Shown here: positions 36,501 through 45,925 of the stretch, piece after piece | Layout of the letters: every line of letters begins with the position of its first letter | Position numbering within the stretch: position 1 is the first letter of the stretch | Source of the DNA: Tropicibacter alexandrii | GTDB lineage: Bacteria; Pseudomonadota; Alphaproteobacteria; Rhodobacterales; Rhodobacteraceae | Direction: 5' to 3' | Length of the DNA: 64,000 bases | NCBI RefSeq assembly: GCF_003667315.2 | Contig: NZ_RCTZ02000002.1 | Span: 309,011 to 373,010, forward strand | The notes under the pieces: generated by a model | Databases searched by the model: none | The model's input: the letters and a program-made list of their open reading frames with translations, nothing else | Told to the model about the DNA's origin: nothing | Made by a program: the position numbers and the translations under genes

Positions 36501-38134
36501 TGGACAACCCCTATAACACTGGCCTTGACCGCAACGCCGCGAATTATCAGCCGCTGACCCCGATCGGCTTTCTGGAACGCGCGGCACTGGTCTTTCCCGA
36601 TCACACCGCCATCGTGCATGGGGGCTTGCGCCGGACCTATGCCGAATTCTACAGCCGCTCGCGGCAACTGGCCTCGGCTTTGGCGGGGCAGGGGCTGGGG
36701 CGCGGCGACACGGTGTCGGCCCTGCTGGCCAACACGCCTGCCATGCTGGAATGCCATTACGGCGTACCGATGTGCGGCGCGGTGCTGCACGCGATCAACA
36801 CGCGGCTGGATGCGGCGATCATCGCGTTCCAGCTGGACCACGCTCTGTCGAAGCTGGTCATCGTCGATATCGAGTTCCTGCCGCTGCTGCACGAGGCGCT
36901 GAAGCTCTGCGCCGCCAAGCCCACCGTCATCGTCTATGACGACCCGGAATTCGACGGTCCGCGCATGGCGCATGAGGCCCCCGACTACGAGGATTTCCTT
37001 GCTTCCGGCGATCCGGAATTCGTCTGGCTGAGGCCGCAGGACGAATGGGACGCCATCGCGATCAGCTATACCTCGGGCACCACCGGCGACCCCAAGGGCG
37101 TCGTGACCCATCACCGGGGCGCCTACCTGCTGGCGCAAGGCAACGCGCTGACCGCCAGCATGGCGAAACACGCGGTCTATCTGTGGACCCTGCCGATGTT
37201 CCACTGCAACGGCTGGTGTTTTCCATGGACCCTGTCGGCGATCATCGGCACCCATGTCTGCCTGCGCCAAGTCCGGGCGGAGCCGATCTGGGCGGCGCTG
37301 GCCGATGAGGGCGTCACCCATTTGTGTGGCGCACCCATCGTCATGTCGCTGATGATCTCGGCCCCCGAGGCGGTCAAACGCCCGCTGGACCAACCGGTGC
37401 AATTCTTCACTGCCGCCGCCCCGCCACCGGAAAAGCTGCTGGCGGATATGAAGGAAGCCGGGTTCGACGTCACCCATCTGTATGGCCTGACGGAAACTTA
37501 TGGCCCAGCGGTCGTGAACGACTGGCACGCGGATTGGTCCGCCCTGCCGCGCACTGAGCAAGCCCGGCTGAAGGCCCGTCAGGGCGTGCGCTACCTGCCG
37601 CTGGAGGGGCTCGACGTGCTCGACCCCGAAACCCTGTTGCCCGTCCCCCGCGACGGTCAGACCATGGGCGAGGTCATGTTCCGTGGCAACGTCGTGATGA
37701 AGGGATACTTCCGCAATCCGAAGGCGACCGAGGAGGCCTTCAAAGGTGGCTGGTTCCATTCCGGCGATCTGGGCGTGGTCCATCCCGACGGCTATATCCA
37801 GCTGAAGGACCGGTCCAAGGACGTGATCATCTCGGGCGGCGAGAACATCTCGTCCATCGAGGTCGAAGAGGTGCTGTACCGTCATGACGCCGTCGCCGTC
37901 TGCGCCGTGGTCGCCATGCCGCACGAGAAATGGGGCGAAACGCCCTGCGCCTTTGTCGAACTGGCCGAGGGCCAGCAGGCCGATGCCACCACCCTCAAGG
38001 CGTGGTGCCGCGAGAATCTGGCGCATTACAAGGTGCCGGGGCGGTTCATCTTTGGCCCCGTGCCGCGCACCTCGACCGGCAAGATCCAGAAATTCGCCCT
38101 GCGCGAACAGGCCCGCGCGCTGGAAGACGCATGA
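36500..38134 (+). CDS. Acyl-CoA synthetase (AMP-forming)
   Basis: A 544-residue ANL-superfamily ligase: P-loop-like YTSGTTGDPKGVVTHH (about residues 190-205), YGLTETYGPAV, GGWFHSGDLGVVHPDGY, DRSKDVIISGGENISS, and the C-terminal PRTSTGKIQK lysine motif. All catalytic elements are intact. It activates a carboxylic acid to its CoA thioester; the DmdA-like context would suggest 3-methylmercaptopropionate (DmdB role) or another short acid, but sequence alone does not tell. ATG 36500 shares a base with the crotonase stop; an in-frame ATG at 36485 is less likely. Confidence 0.92.
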   Translation: MDNPYNTGLDRNAANYQPLTPIGFLERAALVFPDHTAIVHGGLRRTYAEFYSRSRQLASALAGQGLGRGDTVSALLANTPAMLECHYGVPMCGAVLHAINTRLDAAIIAFQLDHALSKLVIVDIEFLPLLHEALKLCAAKPTVIVYDDPEFDGPRMAHEAPDYEDFLASGDPEFVWLRPQDEWDAIAISYTSGTTGDPKGVVTHHRGAYLLAQGNALTASMAKHAVYLWTLPMFHCNGWCFPWTLSAIIGTHVCLRQVRAEPIWAALADEGVTHLCGAPIVMSLMISAPEAVKRPLDQPVQFFTAAAPPPEKLLADMKEAGFDVTHLYGLTETYGPAVVNDWHADWSALPRTEQARLKARQGVRYLPLEGLDVLDPETLLPVPRDGQTMGEVMFRGNVVMKGYFRNPKATEEAFKGGWFHSGDLGVVHPDGYIQLKDRSKDVIISGGENISSIEVEEVLYRHDAVAVCAVVAMPHEKWGETPCAFVELAEGQQADATTLKAWCRENLAHYKVPGRFIFGPVPRTSTGKIQKFALREQARALEDA

Positions 38135-38139
38135 CACAA

Positions 38140-38162
38140 CCGGGGGCTTTACAGGCCCCCGG
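38140..38162. terminator. GC-rich hairpin after the acyl-CoA synthetase gene
   Basis: CCGGGGGC, seven bases, GCCCCCGG: a perfect 8-bp stem six bases after the stop codon. It has no U-tract, so partial termination or 3'-end protection is more likely than full termination. Confidence 0.45.
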
Positions 38163-38271
38163 CAAAACCCTTTGGGCGACTCTACATTCTGTGCCAGAGT
38201 GAAGCTCTGATTGAAAAGGACACCGATTACCAAACACCGTTTCAACCACAGTTTCATAGGGAGGAGAGACC

Positions 38272-39672
38272 ATGAACCTGAGACCGGACCCGACGTTCCA
38301 TGCAACCCCAAAACTGGCGATGGAGGCGCCGGCCGAGACGCTGGCCTTCACGCTGATGCTGTCGCCGGATGGCTCGCAGCCCGATGGCCTTGCGGTTGTG
38401 GATGTGGACCCGAAGTCAAAGACCTACGGCGAGATCGTCCATCAGGTCATCATGCCGAACAAGGGCGACGAGTTTCACCATTTCGGCTGGAACGCCTGTT
38501 CGTCCTCGCTGTCGCCGCTGTCTGGCCATGCCTTCCTTGAACGGCGCTACCTGATCATCCCCGGCATCCGGTCCTCGCGCATTTACGTGATCGACGTGAA
38601 AGAGCCTCTGGAAGCGAAGATCCACAAGATCATCGAACCCGAGGAGGTCTTTGCCAAGACGGGATATTCCCGCCCCCATACCATCCATTGCGGCCCCGAA
38701 GGCATCTATGTGAGCACGCTGGGGGGCGGTGGCGTGGATGGCACCGACGGACCTCCGGGCATCTTCATCATGGATTGCGAGACCTTCGAGATCCTCGGGC
38801 GCTATGAAATGGACCGGGGCCAGCAGGAAAAGCACTATGATTTCTGGTGGAACCTGCCGCGCGATTACATGGTCAGCAGCGAATGGGGCCTGCCGCCGCA
38901 ATTCGAGAACGGCATAGTCGCCGAGGACCTGCTGAGCAACAAGTACGGTCACAAGATCCACTTCTGGAAGCTGCGCGAGCGCAAGAACGTGCAGACCATC
39001 GATCTGGGTGCAAACCACCAGATGGCGCTGGAAATCCGCCCGGCGCATGACCCGTCCAAAGATTACGGGTTCTGCGGCGTCGTCGTGGACACGACCAACC
39101 TGCAAGGCGCGATCTTCACCTGGTGGCAAAAGGACGACGGCACCTTCGAGGCGAAGAAGACCATCACCATCGACCCGCGCCCCGAGGACCCCGCGAACTT
39201 GCCGCCGCTGCTTCAGGGGTTTGGCGCGGTACCGCCGCTGGTGACGGATATCGACCTGAGCCTCGACGACAAGTACCTGTATGTGGCCTGCTGGGGTCTG
39301 GGCGAAATGCACCAGTATGATGTCAGCGACCCGATGAACCCGAAACTGGCGGGCAAGGTCGAACTGGGCGGCATCGCCCGCAACGCCCCGCATCCCAACG
39401 GCAAACCCTTTGCCTACGGGCCGCAGATGGTCGAGATCAGCCGCGACGGCAAGCGCGTCTACTGGACCAACTCGCTGTATTCCACATGGGACGACCAGTT
39501 CTATCCCGGCACCTCGGGCGGTCAGATGGTCATGGCGCATGTGGGCGAAAACGGCGGTCTTGAACTGGCCGAGGACTTCTATGTCGAATTCCCCGAAGGC
39601 TATCGCAGCCACCAGATCCGGCTGGAAGGGGGCGACTGCTCGACCGACAGCTTCTGTTATCCGTCTGCCTGA
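38272..39672 (+). CDS. SBP56-family protein, methanethiol oxidase-like
   Basis: A 466-residue protein of the selenium-binding protein 56 family. Typical patterns are FHHFGWNACSS (with the conserved Cys), SRPHTIHCGPEGIYVS, NLPRDYMVSSEWGLPPQF and HQIRLEGGDCSTDSFCYP at the C-terminus. Family members (MTO, SELENBP1) oxidise methanethiol to formaldehyde, sulfide and peroxide. Bacterial MtoX proteins that I recall carry a signal peptide; this one starts directly at the conserved region with AGGAGAGACC before the ATG, so it appears cytoplasmic. It follows the DmdA-like operon after a hairpin, which fits methanethiol removal. Confidence 0.88.
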   Translation: MNLRPDPTFHATPKLAMEAPAETLAFTLMLSPDGSQPDGLAVVDVDPKSKTYGEIVHQVIMPNKGDEFHHFGWNACSSSLSPLSGHAFLERRYLIIPGIRSSRIYVIDVKEPLEAKIHKIIEPEEVFAKTGYSRPHTIHCGPEGIYVSTLGGGGVDGTDGPPGIFIMDCETFEILGRYEMDRGQQEKHYDFWWNLPRDYMVSSEWGLPPQFENGIVAEDLLSNKYGHKIHFWKLRERKNVQTIDLGANHQMALEIRPAHDPSKDYGFCGVVVDTTNLQGAIFTWWQKDDGTFEAKKTITIDPRPEDPANLPPLLQGFGAVPPLVTDIDLSLDDKYLYVACWGLGEMHQYDVSDPMNPKLAGKVELGGIARNAPHPNGKPFAYGPQMVEISRDGKRVYWTNSLYSTWDDQFYPGTSGGQMVMAHVGENGGLELAEDFYVEFPEGYRSHQIRLEGGDCSTDSFCYPSA

Positions 39673-39675
39673 CGC

Positions 39676-40332
39676 ATGGACAGCATGACAAGCGCAACGG
39701 CCCTTTGGGGGGCCGTTGTCGTCTCTGGCCTCTATCACGGTGTCAATCCCGGCATGGGCTGGCCCTTGGCCGTGTCCGCCGCGCTGATGGACCGCAGCCG
39801 CCGCAGCCTGTGGCGGGCGCTGGGCGCATTGGCGCTGGGGCATCTGCTGGCGATGGCGGCGATCCTGTTCCCGTTCGGGGCGCTGCTGTTTCTGGCCGAC
39901 TGGCAACGCGCGATCCAGATCGGCGCGGCCTGTCTGGTGATCGCTTTGGGCCTGTACCTGTTGGTGAACCGCCGCCACCCGCGATTTCTGTCGCGGGTGC
40001 CGCCGTCGCGACTGGCGCTGTGGTCGTTTCTGGCGGCGATGGCGCATGGGGCGGGGCTGATGCTGGTGCCGATCTATCTGGGCATCTGCCAGACGGTGGA
40101 CACGGATGCAGGCCACGCGGCGGCCTCGACCCTGATGACGGACAATGTCTCGGTCGCGGCGCTGGTGGCGCTGGCCCATACCGGGGCGATGACGCTGGCG
40201 GGGGGCGTCTTTGCCTTTGTCGTCTATCGCTGGGTCGGGCTGAAGGCCCTGTCGCGCAGCTGGTTCAACCTCGACGTGGTCTGGGCGGTCAGCCTCGTGC
40301 TGGTGGGCGGGTTGTCGCTGGCCACTGTCTAG
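39676..40332 (+). CDS. Uncharacterised inner-membrane protein next to SBP56
   Basis: A 218-residue protein with about six membrane helices and a short motif YHGVNPGMGWPLAV (about residues 19-33) in the first loop. It starts three bases after the SBP56 stop, so they are co-transcribed. The HGxNPG...W pattern at the start of a polytopic protein recalls metal or small-molecule permeases with N-terminal His motifs, but I cannot name a family. The stable adjacency suggests a partner or transporter for the SBP56 protein. Confidence 0.75.
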   Translation: MDSMTSATALWGAVVVSGLYHGVNPGMGWPLAVSAALMDRSRRSLWRALGALALGHLLAMAAILFPFGALLFLADWQRAIQIGAACLVIALGLYLLVNRRHPRFLSRVPPSRLALWSFLAAMAHGAGLMLVPIYLGICQTVDTDAGHAAASTLMTDNVSVAALVALAHTGAMTLAGGVFAFVVYRWVGLKALSRSWFNLDVVWAVSLVLVGGLSLATV

Positions 40333-40402
40333 CTGGTATCAACTATAGGTTGACCAAAGCCGATCCTCCCGTAAGCTGATCCCATATTCGAGTCATTTTT
40401 CA

Positions 40403-42487
40403 GTGTGTGTTGAAGGTCTTTTCAGCAGAAGGGGGCTGTTGCCGTGCCATCCTGCATTGCCTTTTCGTGCGGATGTTCCGCCCGACCTCGGGATTGAGGC
40501 CGTGTCCTACGGCATCACCACCGGGCGCGCGCATCTGAACAAGCTTCAGATGATGTATCAAAGCGATGCCGCCATCCCCGGTTTCACCGGCCCCAACCCG
40601 ACGCCGGGTTTTGCCGCAGAACTGGACGCGCTGGATACCCGCACCGGGGGCCATCGCGAAATCGACTGGTCCGTCTTTGCCGATTACATGAACAGCGCCG
40701 ACGGCCCGGCCTTTGCCGGACGCTATTTCCACGGTCAGGCCACCGCGCAGGAGGTCACCGAGGACGAGGCCCGAGCCACCCTGCGCCGGGTCGAAGAGGC
40801 TTTGCGCGTCGGCGACCTGTGGTGTCACGGCATGGCCGCGACCATCGTCGTCTATCTCGAAACCGCGCCGGGGCAGCTGTCGCCGCAATACTGGCGCTAC
40901 TGGGCGCGCACGGTTCTGAGCCATCAGATCGACCACGCAACGGGCGACAAGATCGCTCCCTTCGTGCCGGGCATCATCTGCGATTATGTCGAGACCGAAC
41001 CGGGCAGCGGCAGCTATTGGCCCGAAGCGGCGGTGCGCCTTGCGCTGGGCGCTGCACCTTATGTGGAAGCCGAAGGTGACACGCCCCCCGGTGACGGTGA
41101 TTTCGAGGATCCCGGGCTGGAGGCCATGCCCTTCAGCCGGTCGATCTATCAGCCGGTCTGTTTCAGCCTCTGGGCGCGGAACATGCCCGAAGATGGCGAC
41201 ATCCCGGCGCTGTTCGCGATCCGCTGGCTGACCACGGCGGCGGAACTGACGACGCATTTCATCCGCGTCTGGGATTGCCACACGCAGGGCCTGCCCGACG
41301 ACCCAACCCTGACCGAGGCGCAGCGCAACATGCTGGCGATCGTGACCATCGACAAGATAGTCGCCAACCTGCCCGAGAACGCGCTCGACTGGACCTTGCG
41401 ACCGGTGGACTGGCGCATCAATGCGCCTCAGGCCGAAGGGGTCTATGGTCCCGGCGGCACTTTCGAGGTGACCGAAAGCTGGTCCAGCGAAGGCGAGTTG
41501 CTGACCCCGCCCACGCAATTCGGGCTGGATCATCTCAGCCCCGCGACCGCAGCGGTCTATGCGCAAGCCAGCCAGACCGAGGTCGAGGTCAGGCTGCTGC
41601 CGGACAACAGCTACGACAATGGCGGCGGGCAGCCCGTGCTGAGCGGGACGGATTTCACCCATGATCCGTTGATCTTCCGCCCCTCTTTCACCGGGCGCTA
41701 CCTGCCGCCCAAGCCCACCTCGCTGTCCGCAGCCGAGGTCGAGCACATCGCGGCAAGCGGCTTGCAGATCGTCAGCCTGTACCAGCAGGCGGCGGACCCG
41801 ACCGGGACCAACCTGCCGAACCTGCGGATGAGCGATGCCTCGATGCGGCAGGCCTTTGAAAACGCGATGCGCTTTGGCCAGCCGCCCTTCACCCCGGTCT
41901 ATTTCGCCGTCGATGTCGATGTGGATGGCAACAATTGGAAGGATACGGAATGGCGCACCGATCCCGATGGCACCGTGCATGATGATGGCCCGTCCTTTCA
42001 GGCGATCCTCGACTTCTACCGCAGGGTGCGGCGGGTCTATACGCAGGATTACCTGACGCAGGACGGGGCGGTGCCGTACCATATCGGGGCCTATGCGCCG
42101 ATCAAGGTGATGCACGCGCTGTATCGCGCCGGGTTGGCCACGCATTTCTGGCAGTCGATGGCGCATACCTTTGGCCGCCCGGTCGGTTTGAATTTCGGCA
42201 CCGAACAATGGCGGCGCTGGTACTGCACATCGCCCGGCTGGCGGGCTTGGCCGCATGCGAACCTGTGGCAAATCCGGCTGGCGGGGGCCAGCGATACCGG
42301 CTTCTGGACTTGGCCGCGCAATGCCGTGCTGACGCAGCCGCCCTTTCCGCAAGATGCGCAGGCGGCGTCGTGGTGTGACATCAACGTGGCGTGGGGCAAT
42401 CCCGGCGGCTGGGTGCCGGATGCGGAGGTGCTGAAGGGGAACATGCCCGTGCTGCCGCCTGCCGATACCGGGGGGGCTGGGGTATGA
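40403..42487 (+). CDS. Cluster protein A: tandem DUF1906 (Rv2525c)-like segments
   Basis: A 694-residue protein, first gene of the undescribed operon. Two segments look like the Rv2525c/DUF1906 glycoside-hydrolase-like TIM barrel. The C-terminal one (about residues 428-655) is clear: FTGRYLPPKPTSLSAAEVEHI, SGLQIVSLYQQA, then TPVYFAVDVDVDG and HIGAYAPIKVMHALYRAG, ending in a Trp-rich region. The N-terminal one (about 95-260) is more diverged (FAGRYFHGQATAQEVTEDEA, IVVYLETAPG). No signal peptide is visible. The frame opens with GTG at 40403; GTG at 40502 or ATG at 40552 are alternatives, and no strong ribosome binding site decides. The stop overlaps gene B (ATGA). DUF1906 proteins are thought to act on cell-wall-like glycans, but activity is not proven. 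Confidence 0.8.
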   Translation: MCVEGLFSRRGLLPCHPALPFRADVPPDLGIEAVSYGITTGRAHLNKLQMMYQSDAAIPGFTGPNPTPGFAAELDALDTRTGGHREIDWSVFADYMNSADGPAFAGRYFHGQATAQEVTEDEARATLRRVEEALRVGDLWCHGMAATIVVYLETAPGQLSPQYWRYWARTVLSHQIDHATGDKIAPFVPGIICDYVETEPGSGSYWPEAAVRLALGAAPYVEAEGDTPPGDGDFEDPGLEAMPFSRSIYQPVCFSLWARNMPEDGDIPALFAIRWLTTAAELTTHFIRVWDCHTQGLPDDPTLTEAQRNMLAIVTIDKIVANLPENALDWTLRPVDWRINAPQAEGVYGPGGTFEVTESWSSEGELLTPPTQFGLDHLSPATAAVYAQASQTEVEVRLLPDNSYDNGGGQPVLSGTDFTHDPLIFRPSFTGRYLPPKPTSLSAAEVEHIAASGLQIVSLYQQAADPTGTNLPNLRMSDASMRQAFENAMRFGQPPFTPVYFAVDVDVDGNNWKDTEWRTDPDGTVHDDGPSFQAILDFYRRVRRVYTQDYLTQDGAVPYHIGAYAPIKVMHALYRAGLATHFWQSMAHTFGRPVGLNFGTEQWRRWYCTSPGWRAWPHANLWQIRLAGASDTGFWTWPRNAVLTQPPFPQDAQAASWCDINVAWGNPGGWVPDAEVLKGNMPVLPPADTGGAGV

Positions 42488-45400
42488 ACGACGAGACATT
42501 GAACGACATCATCGCGCTGGTCGCACGCCTTTTGTCGCCCTTGAGCGACGCGGTGCAAAGCCCCGGCGCATTGGCGGCGTGCCTCGACGATTTCGGCTGG
42601 CGGGCCGAGACGCTGGACGCGGCCTTGCCCTTGTTTCAAGGCGCGGGTGACGCGGTTGGCGCGGTGCAGAGCGCCGTCGAGGCGGGCACCGGCCAGATGG
42701 AGGCGCTGGTGGCGGCGGTCAGCGCGATTGCGGCGCTGGGCGACCTGCCGCCCTCGGGGCAGTTGGGCCATCCGTTCGACCAGCAAGCCTTTTGGCAAAG
42801 CCTGCCCGAGGACGTGCTGGCGCTGCTGCTGTTCGAGGGGCTGGCGGACGAGGCCCCGGCGTTTTTCGGCATCCTCAGCTTTCTGGGCGTGTTGCGCCGG
42901 GTGCCGATGCCCGCCGATGCCGCCACGGGGCGGCTGGCTTTTGATCGCCGCGTGGTCGACTGGGGCGCGCTGGCCCGCGCGCTGAGCGCGCCGGATCAGG
43001 TCTTGCCCGAGGTCTATGGTTGGGGGCAAGGCGCGTTCGATCACCGCGCCTTCATCGAAGGTCTGGCGGGGCTTTTGGGCGGTCTGGGCGGAAGCGCGAC
43101 GCTGGCTCAGGCGCGCTTGCAGGACCTGCGCCCCGAAGTCTCTGCTGACAATCCCGACTTGATCGACATGACACAGTTGACGGTGATGCCGCCCGTGCTG
43201 CTGCGCCCCGGTCCCGGCGGGCTGGTCAAGCCTGCGCTGCTGGTCGCGCCTTTGCCCCCCGATGGGCAGCCACAGGCCCGGCCCGACGGGATCGCGCTGT
43301 CGCCCATGGTGTTCGGCGCGGCGGCGGCCGAGATGGGTATCCCCGACGAGGCCAGCCCGGTCCGGCTGACGCTGGCGGGGGATTTCGCGGCGGCGCCGCT
43401 GCGCATCGGGATATCCCCCGGTGTCGTGCGGATGCTGAGCGCGCGGGCCGATATCGACCTGTCCGCCAGGATCGGCTTTGCGCCGCCCGAACCGGCGGTG
43501 CTGCTGGGCAAGCCTGACAAGACGCGGCTGGAACTGGGGGGCGCGTCGCTGGGGCTGGGCGTGTCGGGGGCGGTGGCCAATCCCGAAGTCACCCTGACGG
43601 CCGCATTGAACGAGGCCGCCATCTACCTCGCGGCGGGCGAGGGCGACGGGCTGCTGAACAGCATCCTCGGCGCGGTCGAGCTGGAGATCCCCTTTGACTT
43701 CGGCCTGAACTGGTCGAACGTGGACGGGCTGGAAATCACCGGCGGGCTGGGCCTGTCGGCGCGCATCCCCATCGACAAGACCTTGGCCAATGTGCTGACG
43801 CTCGACGCGGTGACGCTGAGCCTGTTCGGCGACCTGACCGAGCAGGCCACCACGATCACCGCCACGGTGGACGGGTCGCTGACGCTGGGGCCGCTGTTTG
43901 CCGGGGTCGAGGGGATCGGGGCGAAGGTCACCCTCGTACCGCGCGGCACGGACGATCCGGGCAATCTGGGCACCGCGCATCTGACCGTGGGTTTCCAGCC
44001 GCCTTCGGGCTATGCGGTGGCGCTGAACGCCGATCCGATCACCGGCGGCGGCTACCTGTCGGTCAGCGAGGCCGAATATCGCGGCGCGATGGCGCTGAGC
44101 TTCAAGAATTTTGGCTTTTCCGCCTTTGCGATCCTGACCACCGAGCTGCCGGGCGGCGAGGAGGGTTTCAGCTTTGCCGGGTCGATTTTTGCCGAGTTCA
44201 GCGTGCCGCTGGCCTACGGGTTCTTCCTGACCGGGGTGGGCGGCTTCATCGGGATCAACCGCACCCTCGACACCGACGCCATGCGCGAGGTTCTGTTCGA
44301 GGGCAGGCTGGACGACCTGCTGTTCCCTGCGGACCCCATCGGCTCGGCCAGCCAGATCCTCGATGACATGGCGGCCATCATGCCGCCGATGGCGGGGCAG
44401 CACATCGTCGGCCCGTGCGTGCGGATCAGCTGGGGCAAGCCGGTGCTGATCGACATTACCATGGGCGTGCTGCTGGAATTCGGTCAGGACGTGCGGATCG
44501 TGATCCTTGGCGGTCTGGCCATGATCCTGCCCGACAAGGACAAGGTGCTGGTCTCCCTCAAGCTTCAATTCATGGGCGAGATCGACTTTACCGCCGGGTC
44601 GATCAGCTTCGACGCCACGCTCGAAGGGTCGCGCATCCTGACATTTGCCGTCGATGGCGACGTGGCGATCCGCACCGGCTGGGGCCGCGACATCAAACAG
44701 GTGGCCAGTTTCGGCGGCTTGCACCCGGATTACCCCACGCCCGCGAACCTGCCCGATCTGGCGCGGCTGTCGATCAGCTTTGGCGGCAACAACCCGCGCC
44801 TGACCCTGTCGGCCTATCAGGCGATCACCTACAACTCGCTTCAGGTGGGCGCGCGGGCCGACATGTATGCCAAGGGGCCAAAGGTCCCGCTGGTGGGGCA
44901 GGTCGCCGCCGAGGGCTATGTCGCCTTCGACGCGCTGATCTATTTCAACCCGTTCAGCTTTCAGGTCAGCCTGCGCGGGGGCCTCAGCATTCTTGTCGAT
45001 GGCAAGGTCAAGGCGGGGCTGCATTTCTCGTTGACGCTGAAAGGGCCGAACAGCTGGTACATCAATGGCGAGGTCTGGGTGAAGGTTCTGGGAATCAACG
45101 TGGATTTCCGGGTCGAGCACCGCTGGGGCCAGCGCGAAAGCGTGCAGACCTTTACGGCCAGCGCCGTGGACCTCTTGCGCGAGGCGCTGGAGCGCAGCGA
45201 CGGGTTCCAGCCGGTCGAGGGCATGGCGGCGGTGCCCGCCGTCTCCTTCCGGCAGCTGGACGCCGACGATCAGGCGATCGACCCGCTGGGCGGGCTGCAC
45301 TTCATCCAGAACGCGGTGCCCTTGGCCGTCGAACTGCGCAAGATCGGCGAGGCGGATGTGTCTGGGCCGGCGACGGTCGATCTGAGGGTCTTTCGCGGCG

Positions 45401-45915
45401 GGCAGGCGCTGGCGTTGCAACCCGCCGAGGCGGAATTCGTGCGCGGGCACTTCTTTGCCATCACCGAGGCGCAGCGCCTGTCCGATCCGGTGTTCGAACA
45501 TCACAAGGCGGGGTTCCAGTTCTCAGACGCGGCGCTGGTCAGCGGCCCGGCCAGCGTTGAGGCCGAATATGCCTACGAGATCGTCGAGATCCCCATGCAT
45601 GACAGCGATGCCCCGCGCGATCCGATGAAAAGCCCGCTGGCGGCGGGCACATTTCAGCGGGTGGCGCGCGGGCAGCTGCATGGCAAGCTGCGTGGCATGG
45701 CGGCGCAAAAGGCGGTCTTGCAGGCCGAAACCGGGCTGAGCGTGGCGCGCGACAGTTTCGTGGACGAGGCGACGGTGCACGACATGCAGGGCGCGCTGCG
45801 CCCGGACCAGACGCTGGCGGGCGCGCTCAGCATGGCGGGCGGCACCGCCGCCAGCCTGAGCGCGCAACGCGCGCCGGACGCGGCCACGCCCGTGGCCAGC
45901 TATATCGCGATATGA
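42484..45915 (+). CDS. Cluster protein B: very large beta-rich protein, DUF6603-like
   Basis: An 1143-residue protein. Residues 1-160 are helical. Residues about 280-880 are a long run of amphipathic beta strands with recurring short Gly-rich turns (LTLAGDFAAAPLRIGI, FGLNWSNVDGLEI, TGGLGLSARIPIDKT, GTAHLTVGFQPPSGYA, WGRDIKQVASFGGLHPDYP). This pattern recalls the uncharacterised DUF6603 family, named from memory. The last 200 residues are mixed alpha/beta. No signal peptide, no transmembrane helix and no cysteine-rich region was seen. The strands are not obviously a beta-barrel of the outer-membrane type, but that cannot be excluded. The start overlaps gene A (ATGA) and gene C follows after 10 bp with its own GAGGAGG. 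Confidence 0.8.
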   Translation: MNDETLNDIIALVARLLSPLSDAVQSPGALAACLDDFGWRAETLDAALPLFQGAGDAVGAVQSAVEAGTGQMEALVAAVSAIAALGDLPPSGQLGHPFDQQAFWQSLPEDVLALLLFEGLADEAPAFFGILSFLGVLRRVPMPADAATGRLAFDRRVVDWGALARALSAPDQVLPEVYGWGQGAFDHRAFIEGLAGLLGGLGGSATLAQARLQDLRPEVSADNPDLIDMTQLTVMPPVLLRPGPGGLVKPALLVAPLPPDGQPQARPDGIALSPMVFGAAAAEMGIPDEASPVRLTLAGDFAAAPLRIGISPGVVRMLSARADIDLSARIGFAPPEPAVLLGKPDKTRLELGGASLGLGVSGAVANPEVTLTAALNEAAIYLAAGEGDGLLNSILGAVELEIPFDFGLNWSNVDGLEITGGLGLSARIPIDKTLANVLTLDAVTLSLFGDLTEQATTITATVDGSLTLGPLFAGVEGIGAKVTLVPRGTDDPGNLGTAHLTVGFQPPSGYAVALNADPITGGGYLSVSEAEYRGAMALSFKNFGFSAFAILTTELPGGEEGFSFAGSIFAEFSVPLAYGFFLTGVGGFIGINRTLDTDAMREVLFEGRLDDLLFPADPIGSASQILDDMAAIMPPMAGQHIVGPCVRISWGKPVLIDITMGVLLEFGQDVRIVILGGLAMILPDKDKVLVSLKLQFMGEIDFTAGSISFDATLEGSRILTFAVDGDVAIRTGWGRDIKQVASFGGLHPDYPTPANLPDLARLSISFGGNNPRLTLSAYQAITYNSLQVGARADMYAKGPKVPLVGQVAAEGYVAFDALIYFNPFSFQVSLRGGLSILVDGKVKAGLHFSLTLKGPNSWYINGEVWVKVLGINVDFRVEHRWGQRESVQTFTASAVDLLREALERSDGFQPVEGMAAVPAVSFRQLDADDQAIDPLGGLHFIQNAVPLAVELRKIGEADVSGPATVDLRVFRGGQALALQPAEAEFVRGHFFAITEAQRLSDPVFEHHKAGFQFSDAALVSGPASVEAEYAYEIVEIPMHDSDAPRDPMKSPLAAGTFQRVARGQLHGKLRGMAAQKAVLQAETGLSVARDSFVDEATVHDMQGALRPDQTLAGALSMAGGTAASLSAQRAPDAATPVASYIAI

Positions 45916-45925
45916 GGAGGCAGGG

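Noticed and set aside
36398..38311. A 637-codon minus-strand frame across the acyl-CoA synthetase gene
   Set aside because: The plus-strand acyl-CoA synthetase has all catalytic motifs; the antisense frame has none.
42091..45504. A 1137-codon minus-strand frame antisense to cluster protein B
   Set aside because: Arg/Gln/His-rich composition typical of antisense frames in GC-rich genes; no recognisable domain, and it spans the junction of two well-coupled plus-strand genes.
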